Assembly: GCF_027920745.1 (NCBI RefSeq)
Contig: NZ_JAQIBB010000095.1
Span: 1 to 11,790 of the forward strand
Length of the DNA stretch: 11,790 nucleotides
Direction of reading: 5' to 3'
Source of the DNA: Gallibacterium faecale
Lineage (GTDB): Bacteria > Pseudomonadota > Gammaproteobacteria > Enterobacterales > Pasteurellaceae
Part shown: piece by piece, positions 1 through 5,484 of the stretch
How the letters are laid out: each line of letters opens with the position of its first letter
Position numbering within the stretch: position 1 is the stretch's first letter
Translations under genes and position numbers: made by a program
The notes under the pieces: generated by a model
Databases searched by the model: none
The model's input: the letters and a program-made list of their open reading frames with translations, nothing else
Told to the model about the DNA's origin: nothing

Positions 1-25
1 TGTCGGCTTACTCCGACATTTTTTT
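1..25 (+). terminator. Rho-independent terminator, probably bidirectional
   Basis: TGTCGG (1-6) pairs with CCGACA (13-18) around a 6-nt loop and is followed by seven T (19-25). On the plus strand this would end a gene lying before the window. The T run overlaps the stop codon of the minus-strand merP gene, so the same hairpin may also serve that operon; whether an A run precedes the stem cannot be seen because the window starts there. Confidence 0.75.
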
Positions 26-338
26 ATTCTATTACTTTTGCCGTATAGTGGAGTTTTTCAATAGCTTGAATAAGTTGCTGGTTAGTAACTTCTGGTTTTG
101 TAATCACTTTTACGGTATGTTCATTCATATTAGCTTTGGTTTTAATCACACCATCAAGCGCACGCAACTCTTTATTCACCAAATAAACACAAAGCTGACA
201 AGTCATTTCCTTAACATAAAACGAAATTTCACGTTCTGCGGTCTGTGAGATCGGTTGTGGCTGAGCTGCTGTTGCAGCATAAACTGCTTGAGAAAATGCC
301 GATACCATTAATAAGACATAGATAATTTTTTTCAACAT
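24..338 (-). CDS. merP: Periplasmic heavy-metal-associated (MerP-like) protein
   Basis: This 104-residue protein has a signal peptide (K3-K4, hydrophobic to about residue 20, cleavage near VYA-A) followed by one HMA fold from about residue 38 to the end. The metal site is M-T-C-Q-L-C (Cys47, Cys50), the classic GMTCxxC-type loop with the first Gly replaced by Glu. MerP proteins capture Hg(II) in the periplasm and pass it to MerT. The gene follows merT by 12 nt, and AAGAGG lies 5 nt before the ATG, so the pair is one transcript. No merA or merR is nearby, so true mercury resistance is not shown; a copper or other soft-metal role is possible. Length is slightly above the usual 91 residues because of a Gln/Pro linker after the signal peptide. 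Confidence 0.85.
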   Translation of the reverse strand: MLKKIIYVLLMVSAFSQAVYAATAAQPQPISQTAEREISFYVKEMTCQLCVYLVNKELRALDGVIKTKANMNEHTVKVITKPEVTNQQLIQAIEKLHYTAKVIE

Positions 339-350
339 ATAATCCTCTTA

Positions 351-704
351 TTATTCTAAAAACCAAGGTAACACTGTCGGATAAGTGAGGAAAAATAAAA
401 TGACAATAAAAACCAGCCAATAAAGTGCAATCAGCCATTTGCGAGATAAATATTTAGTACAAATAATTTTCTTTGAGAAAATTAACAACCAAAATCCATA
501 ACCAAACGCACCTAATGACAAAATTAACATCGGAATCCGCAAATAATCAAAGCGATTGAGTTCAATTAACCAAGTAGAAGAAACACCAAATACCAGATAG
601 ATCAATGGTGCAATACAACACAAAGTTGAGGTTACTGCTGCAATGACAGCAGTAACACAACTGGCAAAAAATTGATTATTTGATTTCTTTAGAAATGAAC
701 TCAT
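351..704 (-). CDS. merT: MerT-like inner-membrane metal transporter
   Basis: This 117-residue protein has three predicted transmembrane helices (about 13-45, 54-76 and 89-113). The vicinal cysteines Cys29-Cys30 sit in the first helix (T-L-C-C-I-A-P) as in MerT, where they receive Hg(II) from MerP. A further Cys82 lies in the loop after helix 2; classical MerT has two cysteines there, so one is missing. The ATG at 704 is chosen over the TTG at 710 because GAAAG lies 9 nt upstream. The start overlaps the end of the transglutaminase-like gene by 29 nt, implying translational coupling. It probably works with the MerP-like protein downstream; the true metal is not established. Confidence 0.82.
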   Translation of the reverse strand: MSSFLKKSNNQFFASCVTAVIAAVTSTLCCIAPLIYLVFGVSSTWLIELNRFDYLRIPMLILSLGAFGYGFWLLIFSKKIICTKYLSRKWLIALYWLVFIVILFFLTYPTVLPWFLE

Positions 705-1785
705 AACCAAATTCTTTCGGATTATATGAATTTAACGGATCACCGCCGATTTCTGCATAAGGGTAACCAAAATTATTGATTGGTTTTAATTCTGGTGCAG
801 GATAAAGATCAAAATCACGCGCATGATTAAAACCAACCCAATTTGCTTCCCAGTTACCAAATAGATATTTAGCAACCGCTTGAGTTGCAGGATCTTCTAC
901 CGATTTTTTCTCAGTTAAACGCATTTTCGCAACATCCGCTGAATCCACTGGTACCCAACCAAATCCAGCTAAATAAAATTCAGCACGGCAATGTTGACCA
1001 CCATCTTCATTAGCTACGCCATCTTTAGCACTACCAAAAGCTTTCTTTGAATATTTCTCCATTTTTGGTGCAGCACCTAAACGGATACCAAAAATTTCAC
1101 GCGCAGGGATCCCCGAAGCACGCGCTAATGCAACAAACACTGAATTAATATCAGTACATTTTCCTTTTAATACACCTGTTGTCAGAATCTTCTCAACATC
1201 ACCATCCCCACAGCCTAAAACAGAATTATCACGTTCCATATTGTTGACAATCCATTGGTGAATCAGCTCTGCTTTTTTTAGTGGATTTTTTTCATTGCCC
1301 ACAATTTTGTCAGCAAACTGTTTCACAATACCATCGATTTTAATATGTGGTGTTGCTTTGAGGTAAGGTTGAACATCAACCGAATAATTAATTTTTTCCG
1401 GCATCTTATAATCTTTTAATGCGCCCGTCACCATTGGTTCACGGTCTTTAGTTTCAATAACCATTTTTACTTTAAGGATACGTTTATCTGCTTTCTCTCC
1501 CCAACTCGCATAAAGTGTTTTTGCGCCATATTGGTTATTTTCTGTGATATACGCATTACGATAGTTTCCTTCAAATTCAATTGATTTTAATGTTTGGTAG
1601 TCACTATTGAATGGTAATGGTACCCATAAATTGGTTTCGCCCACTGCCCCTTTTGGTGCAACAAGATCATAAGAATTAGTAAATTCGTAAGTATGTGTTG
1701 TTGTATTTGGATTAACTTGAGTAACAGGTGTTGTGGCATAGGCCATGCCAGAAATGAGCATTGATGCTAACAGAAGTTTTTTCAT
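676..1785 (-). CDS. Exported transglutaminase-like (papain-fold) protein
   Basis: This 369-residue protein begins with a signal peptide (MKKLLLAS..., cleavage near AYA-T17). Residues about 30-145 look like a beta-rich N-terminal domain, and about 165-285 are a transglutaminase-like core with the triad Cys210 (G-K-C-T-D), His265 (G-G-Q-H-C) and Asp281 (P-V-D-S-A-D). Such proteins in bacteria are usually proteases or amide hydrolases of the envelope; the substrate is unknown. The ATG at 1785 is preferred to the one at 1809 because it gives a clean signal peptide and AAGG lies 9 nt upstream. It is first in an operon with the MerT/MerP-like genes. From memory the same trio occurs in Haemophilus influenzae (around HI1048-HI1050). 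Additional cysteines at 192 and 266 could form a disulfide or metal site. Confidence 0.8.
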   Translation of the reverse strand: MKKLLLASMLISGMAYATTPVTQVNPNTTTHTYEFTNSYDLVAPKGAVGETNLWVPLPFNSDYQTLKSIEFEGNYRNAYITENNQYGAKTLYASWGEKADKRILKVKMVIETKDREPMVTGALKDYKMPEKINYSVDVQPYLKATPHIKIDGIVKQFADKIVGNEKNPLKKAELIHQWIVNNMERDNSVLGCGDGDVEKILTTGVLKGKCTDINSVFVALARASGIPAREIFGIRLGAAPKMEKYSKKAFGSAKDGVANEDGGQHCRAEFYLAGFGWVPVDSADVAKMRLTEKKSVEDPATQAVAKYLFGNWEANWVGFNHARDFDLYPAPELKPINNFGYPYAEIGGDPLNSYNPKEFGYEFISKEIK

Positions 1786-1814
1786 ATTGTGTAACCTTAA
1801 AATAAACATAACTT

Positions 1815-1845
1815 GCTATATTTTGAATGTTCACTTGCAGTGAAC
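1815..1845 (-). promoter_or_regulatory. Possible promoter with 17-bp palindromic operator
   Basis: GTTCACT (1829-1835) and AGTGAAC (1839-1845) form a perfect 7-bp inverted repeat with a 3-nt centre. Read on the minus strand it covers a possible -35 (TTCACT) placed 18 nt before a possible -10 (TATAGC, 1820-1815), about 30 nt before the start of the transglutaminase-like gene. This geometry suits a repressor or activator site for the operon. The promoter boxes themselves are weak matches. Confidence 0.45.
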
Positions 1846-1910
1846 TTGGTAAGGATACTCGGATTGATGAAAAAAGAAAGCAATATTTTTTATAAATCTA
1901 TTTTCTCAAT

Positions 1911-1958
1911 AAAAAAATGCAACGATAAAAATTTTAAAATAAAACGCTTATCGTTGCA
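1911..1958 (-). terminator. Terminator hairpin spanning the arfA stop codon
   Basis: A perfect 11-bp stem (1948-1958 with 1918-1928) encloses a 19-nt AT-rich loop and is followed on the minus strand by TTTTTTTATT. The upstream arm is inside the arfA coding sequence and the TAA (1936-1934) lies in the loop. A cut in the stem, or trimming of the 3' end, would remove the stop codon, as expected for arfA-type regulation. Confidence 0.85.
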
Positions 1959-2116
1959 CTTTGGTAATCACGTTTAACGTGTTTTGCTCTGCGTTGATAA
2001 CTGCCTTTTCCTTTACGTTGGCGTTCAATACGTTGTCTGAATAATTTATCTGTAACTAGTGCTTTCACCGCACTTTCTTGAATTTCACCACGCTGGTGTT
2101 GATAAGATTGTTTCAT
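1934..2116 (-). CDS. arfA: Alternative ribosome-rescue factor ArfA
   Basis: This 60-residue basic protein matches the ArfA pattern: an N-terminal Y-Q-H-x-R-G-x-I (5-12), an A-V-K-A-L-V-T-D segment (16-23), L-F-R-Q-R (25-29), then K-G-K-G-S-Y (35-40) and a basic tail (R42-R49). ArfA enters stalled ribosomes that lack a stop codon and recruits RF2 to release the chain, backing up tmRNA. The ATG at 2116 has AAGGA 9 nt upstream. It is shorter than the 72-residue Escherichia coli protein and lacks most of the hydrophobic tail. In known cases arfA is made from a truncated message that is itself a tmRNA target; here a strong hairpin straddles the stop codon, consistent with such feedback. An uptake sequence lies inside the gene. 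Confidence 0.88.
   Translation of the reverse strand: MKQSYQHQRGEIQESAVKALVTDKLFRQRIERQRKGKGSYQRRAKHVKRDYQSATISVLF
2067..2075 (-). repeat. Haemophilus-type DNA uptake sequence core
   Basis: ACCGCACTT on the plus strand is the exact complement of AAGTGCGGT, the 9-bp core recognised in natural transformation by the Haemophilus/Aggregatibacter/Pasteurella branch. It is followed (minus strand) by GAAAGC rather than a clear T-rich tail. I saw no other exact copy in the window. Confidence 0.7.
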
Positions 2117-2140
2117 AAATTTTTCCTTTCTTCATAATGC

Positions 2141-2164
2141 TAAAAAACCGCCAAATTTTGGCGG
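2141..2164 (-). terminator. Rho-independent terminator of the arsC-like gene
   Basis: CCGCCAA (2148-2154) pairs with TTGGCGG (2158-2164) around a 3-nt loop; on the minus strand the stem is followed by TTTTTTA. It lies 32 nt after the arsC-like stop codon and 25 nt before the arfA start, so arfA needs read-through or a promoter overlapping this hairpin; I see no convincing one. Confidence 0.85.
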
Positions 2165-2195
2165 CGTGTATTATGACAAATTTATACTCGGCTGA

Positions 2196-2558
2196 CTATA
2201 AAATCTCTAGCACATTTTCAGGCGGACGACCAATTCTGGCTTGATTGTCATTAATCACGATTGGACGCTCTAATAATGCTGAATGATCGACAATGGCTTG
2301 TAACAATTTTTCCTTTTGTTCTGGAATCGCTGGATCTAATTGATCTAAACCAAGTAATTTATATAAATCATCTTTAGTTCTCATCATCAGACGAGGATCC
2401 TCAATGCCCAATTTTCCCATCAGTGCTTTTAATTCTGGTAATGAAAATGTGCGATCTAAATATAGGATCACTTCAGGTTGAATTTTTTGCTCTTCTAATA
2501 ACTGTAAAGTGGCACGACTTTTAGAACAACGAGGATTATGTAAAATTTTAATTGCCAT
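2196..2558 (-). CDS. arsC: ArsC-family reductase (arsenate reductase, glutaredoxin type)
   Basis: This 120-residue protein has the ArsC/Spx fold and the signature N-P-R-C-S-K-S-R (8-15) with catalytic Cys11. Arg60, Arg98 (E-R-P-I) and Arg111 (I-G-R-P-P) fit the three arginines that bind arsenate in plasmid ArsC. In that family Cys attacks As(V), and glutaredoxin/glutathione releases As(III). Length is close to the chromosomal YfgD-type members, many of which stand alone and have an unproven arsenate role; no arsB or arsR is seen here. AAGGAG lies 7 nt before the ATG. It is a single-gene unit with its own terminator, divergent from rplM across a 263-nt gap. Confidence 0.82.
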   Translation of the reverse strand: MAIKILHNPRCSKSRATLQLLEEQKIQPEVILYLDRTFSLPELKALMGKLGIEDPRLMMRTKDDLYKLLGLDQLDPAIPEQKEKLLQAIVDHSALLERPIVINDNQARIGRPPENVLEIL

Positions 2559-2645
2559 TTTTTTCTCCTTCTTGATGATTAAGCTTCATCACTCTATCAC
2601 GCTTAACCAAAAATCAAAAATAAATTACGAAAATACAATTTTGCA

Positions 2646-2674
2646 TAGTTTTTTCATTTTGCTTCCTGTATAAT
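2646..2674 (+). promoter_or_regulatory. Probable rplM-rpsI promoter
   Basis: A perfect -10 box TATAAT lies at 2669-2674. A standard 17-nt spacing points to a poor -35 (TAGTTT, 2646-2651); a better TTGCAT at 2641-2646 is 22 nt away, too far. Transcription would begin near 2681, leaving a leader of about 140 nt before rplM. Confidence 0.6.
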
Positions 2675-2688
2675 CTTGCGACCCTGTT

Positions 2689-2788
2689 AATTACATTGGT
2701 TTTTCCCGCCATGTAATTTTTTTATGCTTAAAATACACTCGAAGGGGTGTTATTGAGGGCGAAAAGGTGTGTTCAAACATTTGAACAC
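2689..2788 (+). promoter_or_regulatory. Structured rplM leader, candidate autoregulatory RNA
   Basis: Three hairpins follow the promoter. AATTACAT (2689-2696) pairs with ATGTAATT (2711-2718) and runs into a T tract to 2723, resembling a weak terminator. ACACTC (2735-2740) pairs with GGGTGT (2745-2750) around GAAG. GTGTTCAA (2769-2776) pairs perfectly with TTGAACAC (2781-2788) around a 4-nt loop. The rplM-rpsI operon of Escherichia coli is feedback-controlled by L13 through its leader; an equivalent role here is an inference. Confidence 0.5.
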
Positions 2789-2821
2789 AGGGTGTTAAAT
2801 TATTATTTTGGTAATGAATTA

Positions 2822-3250
2822 ATGAAAACTTTTGTAGCAAAACCAGAAACAGTAAAACGCGACTGGTATGTAGTTGATGCGACAGGTAAAACTTTAGGTC
2901 GTTTAGCTGCAGAAATCGCAAGCCGCTTGCGTGGTAAACATAAACCTGAATATACTCCACACGTTGACACAGGTGATTACATCATCGTTATCAATGCTGA
3001 TAAAGTTGCTGTAACAGGCCGTAAAAAAACTGATAAAATTTATTACTGGCACACTGGCTACGTTGGTGGTATCAAACAAGCGACTTTTGCTGAAATGATT
3101 GCTCGCCGTCCAGAACGTGTGATTGAAATCGCAGTTAAAGGTATGTTGCCTAAAGGTCCTTTAGGTCGTCAAATGTACCGTAAATTAAAAGTGTATGCAG
3201 GTAGCGAACATAACCACGCTGCACAGCAACCACAAGTTTTAGATATTTAA
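2822..3250 (+). CDS. rplM: 50S ribosomal protein L13
   Basis: This 142-residue protein has the full L13 pattern: T-F-V-A-K near the N-terminus, W-Y-V-V-D-A-x-G-K-x-L-G-R-L-A, a G-D-Y-I-I-V-I-N-A-D-K strand, the Y-Y-W-H-T-G-Y segment, and the M-L-P-K-G-P-L-G-R signature followed by L-K-V-Y-A-G. L13 binds 23S rRNA early in large-subunit assembly. An upstream-extended frame exists, but the ATG at 2822 matches the family N-terminus. Its ribosome binding site is weak (only GGT about 10 nt upstream), which is compatible with translational control through the hairpin-rich leader. rpsI follows after 16 nt in the usual operon order. Confidence 0.97.
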   Translation: MKTFVAKPETVKRDWYVVDATGKTLGRLAAEIASRLRGKHKPEYTPHVDTGDYIIVINADKVAVTGRKKTDKIYYWHTGYVGGIKQATFAEMIARRPERVIEIAVKGMLPKGPLGRQMYRKLKVYAGSEHNHAAQQPQVLDI

Positions 3251-3266
3251 TCACGAGGTTTAGACT

Positions 3267-3656
3267 ATGGCAGATCAAAACTACGGCACAGGCCGCCGCA
3301 AAAGCTCTTCAGCTCGTGTATTTATTAAACCGGGCACAGGTAAAATTACTATCAATCAACGTGAAATCGACGTTTATTTCGGTCGTGAAACTTCACGCAT
3401 GATTGTTCGTCAACCTTTAGAATTAGTGGATATGGCAGAAAAATTTGACCTATATATCACTGTTAAAGGTGGCGGTATCTCTGGTCAAGCAGGTGCAATT
3501 CGTCACGGTATTACTCGTGCGTTAATTGAGTATGATGAAACTTTACGTCCAGTATTACGTGCAGCTGGTTTCGTTACCCGTGATGCTCGTCGTGTTGAAC
3601 GTAAAAAAGTTGGTCTTCGCAAATCACGTCGTCGTCCACAATACTCAAAACGTTAA
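3267..3656 (+). CDS. rpsI: 30S ribosomal protein S9
   Basis: This 129-residue protein starts with Y-G-T-G-R-R-K-S-S-x-A-R-V and has the G-G-G-I-S-G-Q-A-G-A-I-R-H-G-I-x-R-A-L core and the conserved end S-K-R, whose C-terminal arginine reaches the ribosomal P site. GAGG lies 8 nt before the ATG. It is the second gene of the rplM-rpsI operon. The group II intron starts on the base right after its TAA stop, so the coding sequence is intact, but no native terminator or the usual neighbour sspA is visible. The last 7 nt (3650-3656) are complementary to the intron's EBS1. Confidence 0.97.
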   Translation: MADQNYGTGRRKSSSARVFIKPGTGKITINQREIDVYFGRETSRMIVRQPLELVDMAEKFDLYITVKGGGISGQAGAIRHGITRALIEYDETLRPVLRAAGFVTRDARRVERKKVGLRKSRRRPQYSKR

Positions 3657-4151
3657 GTGCGACAAGGTGTCGTACTTATGGCAATATTTCCTTATATATC
3701 AAGGATTTATTGCAGGAAATACTGGTTGCACCAACCAGATATTTCCAACTTTTCAAGCACCTCTTGGAGGTGCTTGGGAAGGCAGACCAAGAACGGAGCG
3801 TTGCTCAAAACTTGGTTCTAAGTTGGTCAATGTAAACAGACCATCTCTAAAGGATAGAGGTATGATCTTCACTTTGATGTACTTAATATTCCCTGTTTAA
3901 CAAAGTATTAAGAAGAGTAAGTAAGCAAGATCCCGTTTCGAAGTTACCCATACTTCCTGTTAATACTATCAAAAGTATTAAGACAATAACTTCAGTGAAA
4001 ACTGAAATTATTAGTTGGGTTACCCATACCCCAGAGAGGAGAAAAGTTTACACACCTACTATAAAGAAAGCCCAAAGATAGTTCAGTGCTCAGAAAAACT
4101 ATCAGAACTAAGATCTGGTAAATCTTAGGGAGGGAGTACTTACTTCACATT

Positions 4152-4224
4152 ATGTATATCATTGAATATACATTTACTTATTCATTTTATGTATATCTGA
4201 GTATATACATTTATCTATTCACTA
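4152..4224 (+). repeat. Imperfect 37-nt tandem repeat, two units
   Basis: Units begin at 4152 and 4189 with ATGTATATC and share the ATACATTTA...TATTCA pattern. The second intron copy carries only one unit plus a 6-nt GAGTAT duplication, which with one extra A explains its 30-nt shorter length. Confidence 0.7.
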
Positions 4225-4836
4225 AATACTCTTGATATGGGGTATTTTCGATAGCAAATGAAAGAATGGGAATAAATAAGTTCTCAAGATTTCAGGAGCT
4301 AGGCTTTACTACACCTATAATTCATTAATTACTCTTCTAATCTGGAAATAGAAAGTTTAATCACTTTGTATTTTTTGTACTAGATAAAGAAGAGTGGGAT
4401 TGTATTTTGGGTAAGTTTAAACATTGCGAATAGAAAGCATAAGTGAATTTGGAAGTAACAGTAAAGGCTTATTTATTGCAGTATAGGGCGTACCAACTTA
4501 GTAAGTATGCGTAAGCTGTTATCATCATTGTTACAATCAATAAAACTGAAGATATAAGTAGTACAGTAGTATTGATGAGGTAACCTGTTATATGGCTAAC
4601 AGTAGTCTAGGGATAGTGCATCACTGGCAACGGTGTTGTGCAGAGCTTCCTGACAATGAACTCCTGAGCAATCAGTCAATAAAATCGTGAGAAATTATTG
4701 AGAGAGAACTAATAGCAAGTTCTTGAGGGGCTAGACTGAATAGAAAGATAAATGAAAGTGAACAACTGATAAACCTCGTTATTGAGACAAAGCCAAAGCT
4801 ATTGATAGGCTTTAACCAAAAGGTAGGCAGTCGGTT

Positions 4837-4856
4837 ATTCCTCTTTAACGTGGGAA
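4837..4856 (+). other. EBS1 loop of the intron
   Basis: TTAACGT (4845-4851) is the exact complement of ACGTTAA, the last 7 nt of the 5' exon (3650-3656). It lies in a loop closed by TATTCC/GGGAATA-type pairing, the expected context of EBS1. A TTGAG at 4782-4786, about 60 nt upstream, could pair with CTCAA (3644-3648) as EBS2. Confidence 0.65.
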
Positions 4857-4946
4857 TACGCCATCTTAAGCACTGTCGGGGAACAGGTTGTATCTTCACT
4901 ATTCGTGTGATGATAACGGAACTTGGTAAGCCTGTATTTTCGCCTT

Positions 4947-4966
4947 GTCCACAATACTCAAACCGT
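4947..4966 (+). repeat. rpsI 3'-end look-alike inside the intron
   Basis: Positions 4947-4966 match 3634-3653 at the end of rpsI in 19 of 20 bases (16 identical in a row, then one mismatch, then CGT). It sits in the variable arm closed by GCCTTGT (4942-4948) and ACAAGGC (4994-5000), and its TACTCAA (4955-4961) can pair with TTGAGTA (4981-4987). The IBS1 bases are not preserved (CCGTTTGA against ACGTTAA). Confidence 0.75.
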
Positions 4967-5484
4967 TTGAAATAGAATGATTGAGTAAAACAAACAAGGC
5001 AGGTAAAGCGTAAGCAATACTGTTGAAAATGCAGGTAAGGGAAGTTGGAAAAAGCGAAGGCTACATTGCAATGATGTAGATAGGGTATGAAACATAACCT
5101 AATCCGAAAGGATGCAGACTTCCAACTGGTCTTTCATCGCAAGATGAGTAGCAATTCCTTTAAGGGTTATTAGTGTTAGTTTGTCCCATTGGGGCAATTT
5201 AAAGTTTTCTTACTCTAATGGAAGGGAAACAAACTAATAACAAATGTAAACTATTTAAAGAAAGGCGAGCGTTGGGCTTGCTAGCTAATTAACTTGATTA
5301 GCTCATTGTGATGGGTGGGAAATCCCATCACACCTAACGCCCGTACTCTTTAACCCAATCGGTTACAAGAGCGGTTAAAACTATCGGTATTCGGTAGTTC
5401 CTCTTGTACACGACCAAGTTTACACTGAGGAATTTACCCACTTACCGAGACCTTTTAACTTACCTTGTAATATCAGAGGTAGGT

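Larger units (their letters stand above)
3657..5484 (+). ncRNA. Intron 5' ribozyme part with oversized structured module
   Basis: No gene is seen here; the few open frames are short and lack family resemblance. The first 470 nt form many stable hairpins: 3657-3664/3668-3675; 3715-3728/3732-3746 with one bulge; 3754-3763/3767-3776 (10 bp, perfect); 3961-3967/3974-3980; 3985-3996/4001-4012 closed by GAAA; 4077-4083/4097-4103; 4108-4114/4122-4128. An 11-nt direct repeat, GTTACCCATAC, occurs at 3942 and 4018. AT-rich sequence with a 37-nt tandem repeat follows (4152-4224). Features expected of domains I-III (EBS1 loop, AACGGAACTTGG stretch near 4917, domain III stem 5039-5127) only appear after about 4650, so roughly the first 0.8-1 kb looks like an extra module or an expanded domain I. 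Confidence 0.7.

Noticed and set aside
3653..3663. AAGTGCG after rpsI as a DNA uptake sequence
   Set aside because: The next bases are AC, not GT; the match is 7 of 9 and comes from the join of the TAA stop with the intron end.
3754..3776. Strong 10-bp hairpin soon after rpsI, as the operon terminator
   Set aside because: No T run follows (TGGGAAGG) and it is repeated in the second intron copy, so it is intron structure.
3526..3900. Plus-strand open frame crossing the rpsI-intron junction
   Set aside because: It is another frame of rpsI running into the intron; a similar frame at 7223-7543 crosses domain V and the second copy. Neither shows a recognisable protein.
3942..4028. Repeated GTTACCCATAC as a CRISPR repeat
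   Set aside because: Only two 11-nt copies and the interval is occupied by intron hairpins; no array or cas gene.
4672..4899. Minus-strand open frame of 75 codons in the intron
   Set aside because: It lies across ribozyme sequence including EBS1, has no ribosome binding site that I can see and no family resemblance.
5404..5484. Earlier TTG start for the reverse transcriptase
   Set aside because: No ribosome binding site there and the extra 27 residues do not look like the family; the ATG at 5485 has GAGG 6 nt upstream.
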